Shown: positions 54,259 through 63,169 of the stretch, piece after piece | How positions within the stretch are numbered: position 1 is the first letter of the stretch | Layout: every line of letters begins with the position of its first letter | Assembly (NCBI GenBank): GCA_014191755.1 | Contig: BJHE01000001.1 | Span: 62,001-126,000, forward strand | Direction of reading: 5' to 3' | DNA length: 64,000 nucleotides | From: Cyanobium sp. | GTDB taxonomy: Bacteria; Cyanobacteriota; Cyanobacteriia; PCC-6307; Cyanobiaceae | Notes under the pieces: model-generated | Seen by the model: the letters and a program-made list of their open reading frames with translations, nothing else | Database searches by the model: none | What the model was told of the DNA's origin: nothing | Program-made: the position numbers and the translations under genes

Positions 54259-55964
54259 TGCTTCCCAAGCGCCTTTGGCTCTGGATTGCGCTGGCCTTGC
54301 TGCTGCTGGTGGTGGTCGCGGTGGTGCTGCAGGCCTTCAATCAGCTGCTCTGGCAACTCAGCTACTGGCTTCCTGGCTGGCTGATCGGGCCGCTGGTGTT
54401 GCTCGTGCTCGCCGCCGTCGGACTGGCCCTCGCCCAGGTGGGCCTGCCCTGGCTCCAGGCCCTGCGCCAGGGGAAAGGCATCGGTCCGGGCCGTCGCGGT
54501 GAGGCGCCGCTGAACCTGGAGCGGCCCGCCAGCCGTCGGGAGGCGGCGGAACGCAATCTCGATGCGATCGACCGCACCCTTGAACGGGTGCGCGATGCGG
54601 TGGAGCGGGAGGCCCTGCAGCAGGAGCGGATCCGCATGCAAACCGAGCTGGAGCGCGGCGATCTTCGGATCGTGGTCTTCGGTGGTGGATCCGTGGGCAA
54701 GACCTCCTTGATCCGTGCATTGCTGCAGGAGCTGGTGGGGTGCGTGGGAGCTCCGATGGGGTCCACCACCAGTTCCTCCTCCGACCGCTACCGCCTGCGG
54801 CTGCGGGGGCTTGAGCGGGCCGTGATCCTGGAGGACACCCCCGGCATCCTCGAATCGGGAGCCGAGGGCCTGCGGCGTGAGGAGCTGGCCCGGCGTCAGG
54901 CAGCCCGGGCCGATCTGCTGTTGCTCGTGGTGGATGGCGATCTGCGGGCCAGTGAACTGGCGGTGTTCGACACCCTGGCGAGCCTCGGTAAACGGCTGCT
55001 GCTGGTGCTCAACAAATGCGATCTGCGGGGCGAACGGGAGGAGGAACGGCTGCTGGAGTTGCTGCGGCAGCGCTGCGGCAAGCGGATCAGCGCCGAGGAT
55101 GTGATCCCCGCCAGCGCCGCGCCCCAGAGCGTGCCCATGCCAGGCGGCAGACCCCTCCAACCCGAACCCGAAGTGGAGCCCCTCCTGCGCCGCATCGCAG
55201 CGGTGCTCCATGTCGATGGGGAGGAACTGATCGCCGACAACCTGCTGCTGCAGTGTCGCCAGCTGGGAGAGGCCAGCCGTCAGCTGCTCGATCAGCAGCG
55301 TTGCCGCGATGCCGAGGGTCTTGTGGATCGGTACATGTGGATTGGGGCCGGGGTGCTCGCGGTCACTCCCCTTCCCGGCCTCGATCTGCTGGGCACCGCG
55401 GCGGTGCAGGCCCAGATGGTGATCGAGATCGGCCGTCTCTACGGGGTGAATCTCAGTCGCAGCCATGCTCAGGATCTCGCCCTCACCGTGGGGCGCAGCC
55501 TGGCGGGCCTCGGCCTAGTCAAGGGCGGGGTGGCGCTCCTGGGCTCGGCCCTCAGCCTCAACCTGCCGGCCCTGCTGGTGAGTCGGGCGGTGCAGGCGGT
55601 GAGCGCGGCCTGGCTCACCCGCTTAGCGGGTCGCAGCTTCATTGTGTATTTCCAGCAGGGCCAGGACTGGGGCGACGGTGGTCTGCCGGAGGTGCTTCAG
55701 CGCGAATACGACCTCAACCGCCGCGAGGGCGTGCTGAGGCGATTCCTGGAGGCCGCCTATCGCCAGGTGGTGGAGCCCCTCAAACAGCAGGCCCTGCGTC
55801 TACCGCCCCAACCGGACGAGCGATCCGAGCCACTTCATCCCCAAGCGGCGGAGCCGCGGAAGCGCCCGATCCGGGAAGCGAACTCCCAGGAGTGGCCGAA
55901 ACGGCCTCGGCGAAGGCCTCCGGAGGCGGGGGAAGCAGGGGACCGGAGCGATCGAGCACGCTGA
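54258..55964 (+). CDS. Membrane-bound GTPase with DUF697 domain
   Basis: 568 aa. Two N-terminal membrane helices (about 8-30 and 42-66), a charged linker, and a GTPase domain with G1 GGGSVGKTS (about 152-160), G3 EDTPG and G4 NKCD. A C-terminal DUF697 domain (about 355-480) carries MWIGAGVLAVTPLPGLDLL. The last ~60 residues are Pro/Arg-rich and lie antisense to the gene at 55780. Translation is coupled to the FHA-PBP gene by TAATG. Era/YcjF-like GTPases of this type are common in cyanobacteria, but the role is unknown; coupling suggests a wall or division function. Confidence 0.9.
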   Translation: MLPKRLWLWIALALLLLVVVAVVLQAFNQLLWQLSYWLPGWLIGPLVLLVLAAVGLALAQVGLPWLQALRQGKGIGPGRRGEAPLNLERPASRREAAERNLDAIDRTLERVRDAVEREALQQERIRMQTELERGDLRIVVFGGGSVGKTSLIRALLQELVGCVGAPMGSTTSSSSDRYRLRLRGLERAVILEDTPGILESGAEGLRREELARRQAARADLLLLVVDGDLRASELAVFDTLASLGKRLLLVLNKCDLRGEREEERLLELLRQRCGKRISAEDVIPASAAPQSVPMPGGRPLQPEPEVEPLLRRIAAVLHVDGEELIADNLLLQCRQLGEASRQLLDQQRCRDAEGLVDRYMWIGAGVLAVTPLPGLDLLGTAAVQAQMVIEIGRLYGVNLSRSHAQDLALTVGRSLAGLGLVKGGVALLGSALSLNLPALLVSRAVQAVSAAWLTRLAGRSFIVYFQQGQDWGDGGLPEVLQREYDLNRREGVLRRFLEAAYRQVVEPLKQQALRLPPQPDERSEPLHPQAAEPRKRPIREANSQEWPKRPRRRPPEAGEAGDRSDRAR

Positions 55965-56097
55965 CCACTAGGAGGTAGAGCACCCCGATCAGGATCGAGA
56001 GTGCACCGGTGAGGATCGCCACCCAGCGGGAACGGCGATCCCGCCCGGGCTCGCGGCGCGGAGCAGGGAGCGTTTCCAGACCGGCTGGGTCGTCCAT
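55780..56097 (-). CDS. Small single-helix membrane protein, unknown function (105 aa)
   Basis: A basic N-terminus (PAPRREPGRDRRSR) precedes one strong membrane helix (WVAILTGALSILIGVLYLLVV) and a proline-rich periplasmic-side tail (LDRSGPLLPPPPEAFAEA). The WVAILTGALSILIG part looks like a conserved small protein of picocyanobacteria. Its 3' 185 bp are antisense to the end of the GTPase gene. ATG 56097 is used. No function known. Confidence 0.68.
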   Translation of the reverse strand: MDDPAGLETLPAPRREPGRDRRSRWVAILTGALSILIGVLYLLVVSVLDRSGPLLPPPPEAFAEAVSATPGSSLPGSGASAAPPLGDEVARIARPVGAVDAGPAV

Positions 56098-56161
56098 GAG
56101 GGGGCCGCAAGGCCAGCGGTCGAGCCCGAGCATGCTGGCAGACGCGGTGGGAGTGCAGTGG

Positions 56162-57628
56162 TCATCCGGGAGATCCGGCTGCTTCGTCGCAGCTGCCCAG
56201 CAGGATCGCGCTGAGGGACTCCAGGTGCTCGCTGCCGGTGTGGGGATTTCCCAGCACCGCCTTGAGATGGTGGAGACCTTGGTAATTCGGTCGCGACAGC
56301 ATCAGTCCCTCCCGCAACAGCAGCTGGCGGGTCCGCTGGCTCCAGAGGTCACAGCCGTCACGGTCGAGACCCTCGGGCCGGAAGGCCAGCAGGTGGAAAC
56401 TGCCGCCGAGCACCCGCAGCCGTCCGTCGCCAGCGAGCAGGTGCTCGAGCTGGCGACGACGGCCAATGGCCCCATCGAGCACGGCGGCGATGCCCTCCAG
56501 GCCCAGCTGGCGCAGACCCAGCCAAAGCTTGAGCACCTCCGCCGGTCGCGTGCCCTGCAATCCAGACTCGCCGCCGTGGCAGCCAACCCGGCTTGGCTCC
56601 ATGTAAGGAAGGCCGGTGGCGAAGGTGGCGCCGAGGGCGGCGGGGGAGGCCAGCAGCAAGAGCGAGGAGGTCTTGGTGATCCCCAGCAGCTTCTGAGGAT
56701 TCACGGTGACCGAATCCGCCAGATCGAGGCCTGCAACACGGTGGCGATGGGAATCGGCAAGGGCGAAGACCGCTCCGATCGCCCCATCCACATGGAGCCA
56801 CACCCCATGCTGATGACAAAGGGCGGCGATGGCGGCTAGTGGATCCACCGCTCCCCGCACGGTGGTGCCGGCGGTGGCCACCACGGCGATCACGGGAACG
56901 CCATGGCTGTCGAGGTCGGCCAGTTCCTCGCCGAGGCGGGTGGCATCCAGGCGACCTGCGTCATCCACGGCGATCGAACGCAAGGCACCGGGGGGCAGGC
57001 CCATCACCCGCATCGCCTTGGCTAGGGAGACATGGGCGTCGGCACTGCACAGCACCACCGCCTCGCCCACGCCATCGAGGCCCCGCTGGTGGCGAGCCAC
57101 CACCAGCGCCATCAGGTTGCTGAGACTGCCCCCACTGGCGGGCACCCCTCCAGAGCCGGGAGGCAGGCCGATCGCTTCGGCCAGCCAGCTGCAGAGGGCC
57201 TTCTCGAGCCGACTGAGGCTGGGGGAGAGTTCCTCGGCCAGCAAATTGTTGTTGAGGCCCGCCGCGATCAGGTCACCCACCACCGAGGCAATCAGGGGGG
57301 GCGGATCGAGATGGGCCAGAGCCCCTGGGTGGTTGGGGTTGTAGGCCCCCACCATGAGCTGCTGCAGCTCGGCCAGCAGAGCGTTGTTGCCGATGCCGCG
57401 CAAGCCGGGCGCCACGGGCGGCTGTATGGCGAGGCCGGGAAGCGGTGGCTGGTGGATGGCGGAGGAGAACCAGCTGCCCAGCAGAGCCGAGGCACCCTGA
57501 AGCAACCCCTGCAGGTCGGGATCGAGCGCCTGCGGATCAGGGAAGGGAAGGCCGGTCGTGGTAATGCCCTGCCGGGGTGACGGGGCTTGGGGCACGCTGA
57601 CCAAGGGCGGCTCGTTCGGTGAAGGCAT
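56162..57628 (-). CDS. PLP-dependent amino-acid decarboxylase (group II)
   Basis: 488 aa, family of aromatic-L-amino-acid, glutamate and 2,4-diaminobutyrate decarboxylases. The PLP segments are visible: GVPASGGSLSNLMALVVARH, VVATAGTTVRGAVDPL, LHVDGAIGAV and the PLP lysine in DSVTVNPQKLLGITKTSS, where NPQK replaces the more usual DPHK. GNNALLAELQQLMVGAYNPNHPG is a family start. Substrate cannot be read from sequence; L-2,4-diaminobutyrate or aspartate are candidates. It is divergent from tadA. Confidence 0.88.
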   Translation of the reverse strand: MPSPNEPPLVSVPQAPSPRQGITTTGLPFPDPQALDPDLQGLLQGASALLGSWFSSAIHQPPLPGLAIQPPVAPGLRGIGNNALLAELQQLMVGAYNPNHPGALAHLDPPPLIASVVGDLIAAGLNNNLLAEELSPSLSRLEKALCSWLAEAIGLPPGSGGVPASGGSLSNLMALVVARHQRGLDGVGEAVVLCSADAHVSLAKAMRVMGLPPGALRSIAVDDAGRLDATRLGEELADLDSHGVPVIAVVATAGTTVRGAVDPLAAIAALCHQHGVWLHVDGAIGAVFALADSHRHRVAGLDLADSVTVNPQKLLGITKTSSLLLLASPAALGATFATGLPYMEPSRVGCHGGESGLQGTRPAEVLKLWLGLRQLGLEGIAAVLDGAIGRRRQLEHLLAGDGRLRVLGGSFHLLAFRPEGLDRDGCDLWSQRTRQLLLREGLMLSRPNYQGLHHLKAVLGNPHTGSEHLESLSAILLGSCDEAAGSPG

Positions 57629-57754
57629 TCTGCCCTTCGCCGGTGCCGCGGCGCCTTGCACAGGGAAAGCGGATCGCGGCTCGGTAACGGCGGCTGCGAG
57701 CCAGGTGCCGGGGTGGAGCTACAACCGGACCGCAAAACAGTGAGCGGAGGCCCC

Positions 57755-58243
57755 GTGCGGGCGGATCCATGGGACACGTGGATGGAGAGGCTGCTGCGGC
57801 GGGCCGATCAGGTGGGACGGGAGGGGGAGGTGCCCGTGGCCGCGGTGGTGCTGGATGGGGAAGGTAAGGCCGTGGGCTGGGGGAGCAACCGACGCCATCG
57901 CCATCAGGATCCCCTCGGCCACGCGGAGCTGGTGGCCCTGGCCCGGGCGGCGCGGCTGCGGGGCAGCTGGAGGTTTCATGACTGCACCCTCGTCGTCACC
58001 CTGGAGCCATGTCCGATGTGCGCCGGAGCTCTGGTGCAAGCGCGCATGGGACAGGTGGTGTTCGGTGCCAGAGACCCCAAACGGGGGGCCCTGGGGGGAA
58101 CCATCGACCTCTCCCGTCACGCCAGTGCCCATCACAGGATGAACGTGGTTGCCGGGGTTCTGGAATCAAGAGCCCGCAGCCAGCTGGAGGAGTGGTTCCA
58201 TCAGCGTCGGCAACGAGCTGCCGCCGAGAAAAGGCCCGATTGA
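57755..58243 (+). CDS. tadA: tRNA adenosine(34) deaminase TadA
   Basis: Converts A34 to inosine in tRNA-Arg(ACG). 162 aa with the zinc-binding residues H56 and the catalytic E58 (GHAELVAL), and C86/C89 in EPCPMCAGAL. The VVFGARDPKRGALGG and VVAGVLESRARSQLEEWF motifs are TadA. The start is a GTG at 57755 with a GGAGG four nt upstream; ATG 57782 would shorten the first helix (WMERLLRRADQVG). It is divergent from the decarboxylase and convergent with the aminotransferase. Confidence 0.93.
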   Translation: MRADPWDTWMERLLRRADQVGREGEVPVAAVVLDGEGKAVGWGSNRRHRHQDPLGHAELVALARAARLRGSWRFHDCTLVVTLEPCPMCAGALVQARMGQVVFGARDPKRGALGGTIDLSRHASAHHRMNVVAGVLESRARSQLEEWFHQRRQRAAAEKRPD

Positions 58244-58285
58244 ACACCGGCCCAGGCCGAGCCCCTTAGGGCAGAGTCCCGATGG

Positions 58286-58307
58286 GGAGGTACCGATCGG
58301 TACCTCC
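58286..58307. repeat. 22-bp perfect palindrome between convergent genes
   Basis: GGAGGTACCGATC followed by GGTACCTCC reads identically on both strands: a 9-bp stem with a GATC loop as RNA. It sits 43 bp after tadA and 9 bp before the aminotransferase stop. No U-tract follows on either strand, so it is terminator-like but could also be a dyad binding site. Confidence 0.8.
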
Positions 58308-58315
58308 GTGGGCAC

Positions 58316-59482
58316 TCAGCCCACAGCAGCGGCGACCGGAGCGCTGGGCCGGAAGGCCGGCAATTCGTTGGCGAAGAGATCGAGGAGGCGGTCCACGTTC
58401 TCGGGGGTGCTGTTGTAACCCATCAACCCGATCCGCCACACCTTGCCGGCCAGGGCTCCAAGGCCGCCGCCCACTTCAATGCCGTGGCGATCAAGCAGGT
58501 GGCGACTGAAAGCCTTGCCATCCACGCCCTCGGGAATCCGAACGGTGGTAAGGGTAGGCAGCCGCAGTTCCTCGGGCACATGCAGTGCCAGACCGAGGGA
58601 TTCCAAGCCTGCCCACAGCCGTTCGGCGTTGCGCCGATGACGAGCCCAGGCATTCTCGATGCCCTCCTCGGCCAGGAGGCGCAAGGCCTCCCGCATGCCG
58701 AAGTTCATGTTCACCGGAGCGGTGTGGTGATACACCCGATCGGAGCCCCAATACTGATTGAGCAAGGAAACATCGAGATACCAATTGGGAACCTTGGTGG
58801 TGCGGGCAAGCAGCTTGGCCTCGGCGCGGGGTCCCATGGTGAAAGGGCCAAGGCCAGGGGGGCAGCTGAGGCCCTTCTGACTGCAGCTGTAAGCCAGGTC
58901 GACTTTCCAGTCATCGAGGAAGAGCGGAACACCCCCGAGGGATGTGACCGTGTCGAGGAGCAGCAGGCAGTCGTGCTGGCGGCAAAGATCACCGATGCCC
59001 TCCATCGGCTGGCACACCCCGGTCGAGGTTTCGGCATGCACCATCGCCAGGATGGTTGGCTTGTGGGTGGCGAGGGCTTCGGCGATCTCGGCCTTGCTGA
59101 AGGCCTCGCCCCAAGGGCGTTCAATCGTGACCACCTCGGCGCCGTAGCGGCCGGCCATATCAACTAAACGAAGGCCGAAGTAACCCATCACCGCCACCAT
59201 CACTTTGTCGCCGCGCTCCACGGTGTTGGCCAGGGTGGCCTCCATGGCGGCGCTGCCGGTGCCGCTCATGGGAATGGTGAGGCGGTTGTCGGTCTGCCAG
59301 GCGTAACGGAGCAGTTCCTGCACCTCGCCCATCAGCTCGATATAGAGGGGATCGAGGTGGCCGATCGGGGTTCGGGCCAGGGCCTGGAGCACGGTGGGGT
59401 GGGCGTTGGAAGGGCCCGGTCCGAGCAGGAGGCGATCCGGTGTGGCGATGGGGTCCAACCCGAGCCTGTGCGCGGTAGACAC
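58316..59482 (-). CDS. Alanine/serine-glyoxylate aminotransferase family protein
   Basis: Class-V PLP aminotransferase expected to turn glyoxylate into glycine in photorespiration. The conserved start RLLLGPGPSNAHPTVLQAL, IPMSGTGSAAMEATLANTV, LLLLDTVTSLGGVPLFLDDW and PLP-lysine segment YSCSQKGLSCPPG are intact. The track begins with a GTG at 59563 inside an unlikely leader; GTG 59482 (MSTAHRLGLDP) is a compromise and TTG 59509 also fits. Convergent with tadA. Confidence 0.92.
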   Translation of the reverse strand: MSTAHRLGLDPIATPDRLLLGPGPSNAHPTVLQALARTPIGHLDPLYIELMGEVQELLRYAWQTDNRLTIPMSGTGSAAMEATLANTVERGDKVMVAVMGYFGLRLVDMAGRYGAEVVTIERPWGEAFSKAEIAEALATHKPTILAMVHAETSTGVCQPMEGIGDLCRQHDCLLLLDTVTSLGGVPLFLDDWKVDLAYSCSQKGLSCPPGLGPFTMGPRAEAKLLARTTKVPNWYLDVSLLNQYWGSDRVYHHTAPVNMNFGMREALRLLAEEGIENAWARHRRNAERLWAGLESLGLALHVPEELRLPTLTTVRIPEGVDGKAFSRHLLDRHGIEVGGGLGALAGKVWRIGLMGYNSTPENVDRLLDLFANELPAFRPSAPVAAAVG

Positions 59483-59676
59483 GGAAGTCGGGATGGGAAG
59501 AGAAGCCAAGACCGGTACGGAACGAAACGACGATCGATGGAGATTAGGGAACCGCAAGCCCACATAGCGGGACAGGGTTCGCTGGCTTCACCCCGATGGA
59601 GCGAAGCCTCTGGGGTGCCAAGACCAAGATGGGCCTCATCCGCGATGCTCGAAGCACGTGGAAGCGAATTGCCGCT

Positions 59677-60207
59677 TCAGCGGGCGCGGACGTTGGTGGC
59701 TGCCAGACCGCGGCAGAGGTGGTCGAAAGGGGGCCGGACCACGGCATTCACGGAAGCCGAGTCGGCGAGACCGGTGGCGAGCAGCTTCTCCACCACTTCC
59801 TCAGCGAGCAGGGCGATGCCCCGCACGGTGGGTCCGGTCGGAACCCCCAGGCTCTTATACGTGTCGTCAAGTCCGTTGAGCACGCGCTCATCGAGAATCT
59901 GCAGATCGTCCGCGATCAGGGCGTAGCTGGCGTAGCGGAGGAAGTAATCGAGATCGCGCAGGCAGGCTGCCAGCCGGCGCGTGGTGTAGGCGTTGCCTCC
60001 GGGAAGGATCAGCTCGGGATCCTCGAGCCAGAGCCGCTGGGAGGCCTCGCGAACAATGGTGGCGGCTTCGCCGTTGATCAGTTCAACGGCAGCGAGCCGC
60101 AGCGCCGATTGGGCGTAGTAGCTGTCAATGCGATCGATCGCGGAGCGGTCGAAATAGCGGCCCAACTGATCGTAACGACCGATCAGCCCGGTGATGGCAT
60201 CGCGCAT
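59677..60207 (-). CDS. apcF: Allophycocyanin beta-18-like subunit ApcF
   Basis: 176 aa beta-type phycobiliprotein. The chromophore cysteine C82 (LAACLRDLDYFLRYASYAL), the N-methyl-asparagine site N72 (GGN) and GPTVRG match ApcF, the beta-like core subunit next to the core-membrane linker. It probably sits in the phycobilisome core and helps energy transfer to the photosystems. ATG 60207 gives the family start MRDAITGLIGRYD. The C-terminal tail is a few residues longer than usual. Bilin is supplied by pcyA. Confidence 0.93.
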   Translation of the reverse strand: MRDAITGLIGRYDQLGRYFDRSAIDRIDSYYAQSALRLAAVELINGEAATIVREASQRLWLEDPELILPGGNAYTTRRLAACLRDLDYFLRYASYALIADDLQILDERVLNGLDDTYKSLGVPTGPTVRGIALLAEEVVEKLLATGLADSASVNAVVRPPFDHLCRGLAATNVRAR

Positions 60208-60449
60208 GAGTGGAAATGGATCGACGCACCTGCTGCGGAAGTTAGCACTTGCAATCGCCAAGATTCCTGTCCCCTGGTGGGATCCGGGCGTTTTGACAGA
60301 AACGGTTACGCGGCTGGCTTAGCGCTCCGTGCCGAGCGACGGGCGGTCGAAGCCAGAACCGGGCAGCGCGCCCGGCGCGGTGGTTGTGCTGGCTGCCGGC
60401 CCAGCCCAGCAAGGACAGCTTCGGTCGCAACAGCTACAAATTGAGTTCG

Positions 60450-60463
60450 GTATCGCTCCGTAC
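60450..60463 (+). promoter_or_regulatory. NtcA-type box upstream of glnA
   Basis: GTATCGCTCCGTAC is an exact GTA-N8-TAC. It is centred about 57 bp before the glnA ATG, which allows a class-II NtcA-activated promoter with a short 5' UTR. No clear -10 was found, so the call rests on the motif and the known NtcA control of glnA. Confidence 0.7.
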
Positions 60464-60513
60464 CGTCTGGCCTTGACGCGCCCAGGGCGCTCCTTCACCA
60501 GCCCCACCCCCTC

Positions 60514-61932
60514 ATGGCTAAGACAGCGAACGACGTTCTCCGTCAGATCAAGGACGAGGGAATCGAACTAATCGATCTGAAATTCGTCGACCTGCACGGA
60601 AAATGGCAGCACCTCACGGTCTGCAACGATCTGATCGATGCAAGCGCCTTCAGCGACGGCGTGGCGTTCGACGGTTCATCGATCCGCGGTTGGAAAGCCA
60701 TCAACGAGTCGGACATGGCGATGGTGCCGGATCCGAATACCGCCTGGATCGACCCCTTTTACAGCCACAAAACCCTTAGCCTGATCTGCTCGATCCAGGA
60801 GCCCCGCAGCGGCCAGCCCTACAGCCGCTGCCCTCGCGCCCTGGCCCAAAAGGCGCTCGATTACTTGGCCAGCACCGGCATCGCCACCAAGGCCTATTTC
60901 GGTCCGGAACCGGAATTCTTTGTCTTCGATGATGTGCGCTACAAGAGTAGTAATGGTGGCAGCTTCTACCAAGTGGATTCGGCCGAGGCCGCCTGGAACA
61001 TCGATCGCGTCGAGGAGGGCGGCAACCTCGCTTATAAAATCCTGCTGAAGGAGGGCTATTTCCCAGTTGCTCCCAACGACACTCTGCAGGACATCCGCAG
61101 CGAGATGCTCCTCACGATGGGAGCCCTCGGGGTTCCGATCGAGAAGCAGCACCACGAAGTGGCCACGGCCCAGCACGAGCTCGGCATCAAATTTGCCGAA
61201 CTGATCAGCGCAGCCGACAACGTGATGATCTATAAGTACGTGGTGCGCAACATAGCCAAGAAGTATGGCAAAACGGCCACCTTCATGCCCAAGCCGATCT
61301 TCGCCGACAACGGCAGTGGCATGCACGTGCACCAGAGCCTCTGGAACGACGACCAGCCGCTCTTCTTCGGCGAAGGCACCTACGCCAACCTTTCCCAGAC
61401 TGCCCGCTGGTACATCGGTGGCTTACTGAAGCACGCCCCCAGCTTCCTCGCCTTCACCAACCCCACCACCAACAGCTACAAGCGCCTGGTGCCCGGTTTC
61501 GAAGCTCCGGTGAATCTGGTGTACTCGCAGGGCAACCGTTCGGCCGCCGTGCGAATCCCGCTCACCGGTCCGAGCCCGAAGGCGAAACGTCTTGAGTTCC
61601 GCTCCGGTGATGCCCTCGCCAATCCATACCTCGGCTTCGCCGCCATGCTGATGGCCGGCATCGACGGCATCAAGAACCAGATCGATCCCGGCGACGGCAC
61701 CGATGTCGACCTGTTCGAACTCTCGGCCGAGGAGCTCGCCAAGATCTCCACCGTGCCCGCCTCACTCAATGGGGCCCTCGAAGCCCTCAAGGCCGACAAG
61801 GACTACCTGCTGGCCGGCGGTGTGTTCAGCGATGACTTCATCGACAACTGGATCGCCCTGAAGTACGAGGAGGTGCAGCAGCTGCGCCAGCGGCCGCACC
61901 CCCACGAGTTCACCATGTACTACGACGCTTGA
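60514..61932 (+). CDS. glnA: Glutamine synthetase type I
   Basis: 472 aa; ammonium assimilation enzyme. Catalytic motifs are intact: [39 protein letters not shown] and the [18 protein letters not shown] region. In cyanobacteria activity is controlled by NtcA-dependent transcription and small inactivating factors (IFs) rather than only adenylylation. It is separated from apcF by a 306-bp divergent region holding the NtcA box, where no other gene was seen. Confidence 0.98.
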   Translation: MAKTANDVLRQIKDEGIELIDLKFVDLHGKWQHLTVCNDLIDASAFSDGVAFDGSSIRGWKAINESDMAMVPDPNTAWIDPFYSHKTLSLICSIQEPRSGQPYSRCPRALAQKALDYLASTGIATKAYFGPEPEFFVFDDVRYKSSNGGSFYQVDSAEAAWNIDRVEEGGNLAYKILLKEGYFPVAPNDTLQDIRSEMLLTMGALGVPIEKQHHEVATAQHELGIKFAELISAADNVMIYKYVVRNIAKKYGKTATFMPKPIFADNGSGMHVHQSLWNDDQPLFFGEGTYANLSQTARWYIGGLLKHAPSFLAFTNPTTNSYKRLVPGFEAPVNLVYSQGNRSAAVRIPLTGPSPKAKRLEFRSGDALANPYLGFAAMLMAGIDGIKNQIDPGDGTDVDLFELSAEELAKISTVPASLNGALEALKADKDYLLAGGVFSDDFIDNWIALKYEEVQQLRQRPHPHEFTMYYDA

Positions 61933-61973
61933 TTCCCTTGCAGCTCCATCGGGGAGGCCTGGATCGAACTCTC

Positions 61974-61989
61974 CCCCGCTGTCGCGGGG
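61974..61989 (+). terminator. Possible hairpin terminator after glnA
   Basis: CCCCGC, loop TGTC, GCGGGG: a perfect 6-bp stem 41 bp after the glnA stop, without a U-tract. Could end glnA or the convergent gene at 62044; weakly supported. Confidence 0.35.
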
Positions 61990-62043
61990 AAGTTCATCAA
62001 CGCGGCGATCAGAACCTGGGTTGGGCAGTCCCCACACCCAGGC

Positions 62044-62289
62044 TTAACCTCGCCGCAGCTGGGCGATGGCGTTGGCCTGGCGCCGTTTGTCACGGGCGTG
62101 CCCTTTCGCCCAGGCGGTGATCGGACCACTGATGTCGGCGGCTTCGCTGGGGTCGGGCTGAGCCTGGAGACCTTGCAACAGGGCCAGGCGACGCCGCTCC
62201 TCCTGCTGACGACCGCGGGCCCAGGCCACGAAAAGGCTGTCGCGATCACGAACGACTGTCGTGAGGTGGTCAAAATCGGTCGTGCTCAT
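62044..62289 (-). CDS. Small hypothetical protein (81 aa)
   Basis: Charged, helical sequence: MSTTDFDHLTTVVRDRDSL, ARGRQQEERRRLALLQGLQ and WAKGHARDKRRQANAIAQL. No signal peptide, membrane helix or recognised motif. It resembles a small soluble, perhaps nucleic-acid-binding protein. The ATG at 62289 is preferred over the track start at 62316. Coding status is moderately supported. Confidence 0.5.
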   Translation of the reverse strand: MSTTDFDHLTTVVRDRDSLFVAWARGRQQEERRRLALLQGLQAQPDPSEAADISGPITAWAKGHARDKRRQANAIAQLRRG

Positions 62290-62482
62290 CAGAGGGCAGC
62301 TAAAACACTTGATCATTCTGTATCAACCACTACGGATTCAGGGGTTGCCAGGGCAGCTTTGCAACGTTGCGCTGCGCACCCGCCACCAGCCCGTCATCAA
62401 GCAGCCGGATGGACGGCCCCCGTGGAGGTCCGCAACCACCAGAAGAAGAAGCTGACCTCAGCAACGTGACCGCAGCTCGGCG

Positions 62483-62779
62483 TCAGCCAGCCAGCAGCCT
62501 CGCGAGCAGCAGCCCGGCTCCACCCCAGCGGCAGATCCGCCAGAAGAGTTCACTCCCGGCCTGGGGCGATGCCAGAGCTTCGGGCAAGGGATCCAGCAAC
62601 CGCTGAGCCATGGAGAGGTGCTGGCGGCGGCGGCGCTCGCGGGAGCCACCACTGCTTCGAGCCGCAGCCAAGCTATGAAGAGCACTGAGATGGTGGAGAA
62701 GTCTCGGGCCCTGGGGCCCGAGGGAAGTCCGCCGCAGCTCAGGCCAGCGTGGGGGAGAACGTCGGAACGCGGGGCTCAT
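62483..62779 (-). CDS. Small basic membrane-associated protein (98 aa)
   Basis: An Arg-rich soluble part (RRSPPRWPELRRTSLG, GGSRERRRRQHLSMAQRLLDP) ends in a short hydrophobic segment (FWRICRWGGAGLLLARLL). I do not recognise a named family, though the layout looks like a conserved small picocyanobacterial protein. Its ATG at 62779 lies only 9 bp from the divergent gene at 62789. Confidence 0.55.
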   Translation of the reverse strand: MSPAFRRSPPRWPELRRTSLGPQGPRLLHHLSALHSLAAARSSGGSRERRRRQHLSMAQRLLDPLPEALASPQAGSELFWRICRWGGAGLLLARLLAG

Positions 62780-62788
62780 GGCGCCAGG

Positions 62789-63169
62789 ATGGATCAGGCC
62801 CAGGCAAATCGTCCAGTGCATCACCCCTCCAAACCCTCTCAGCCCGGCCCCCCCAGCTCCGGCTCCCCTCCTGCCGCCGGAACCGGCGGCAGGGTCGAAT
62901 CCTGGCCCGATGGCAGCCGGGAGCTGGCAGAACACCTGCAACGTCGGCTGGTGATCAGCGATCGCGACTGGCACGCCCTCAAGGCACAGCGATCCCGCCG
63001 GGCCGCTGAGCAACTGGCTGGTGCCCTGGTGCAGTTGCTGGGGGCGGATGATCCGGCGGCGATGAGGGGCGGGGAGGCTCGTCAGCGAGCGATCGCTCTC
63101 ACCGCCAGCGCCCTCGCCTGGCTCAAGGGGGAACTCAGGGATCCAGGCTGCCCGGACCACGGCCGCTGA
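62789..63169 (+). CDS. DUF6439-like conserved cyanobacterial protein
   Basis: 126 aa. The folded part begins near residue 40 with WPDGSRELAEHLQRRLVIS and DRDWHALKAQRSRRAAEQLAG, and ends LAWLKGELRDPGCPDHGR; this is the pattern of a small helical cyanobacterial family annotated DUF6439, to my recollection. The N-terminus is Pro/Ser-rich and disordered. Function unknown. Its 3' end overlaps the convergent anti-sigma-type gene by 35 bp. Confidence 0.7.
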   Translation: MDQAQANRPVHHPSKPSQPGPPSSGSPPAAGTGGRVESWPDGSRELAEHLQRRLVISDRDWHALKAQRSRRAAEQLAGALVQLLGADDPAAMRGGEARQRAIALTASALAWLKGELRDPGCPDHGR

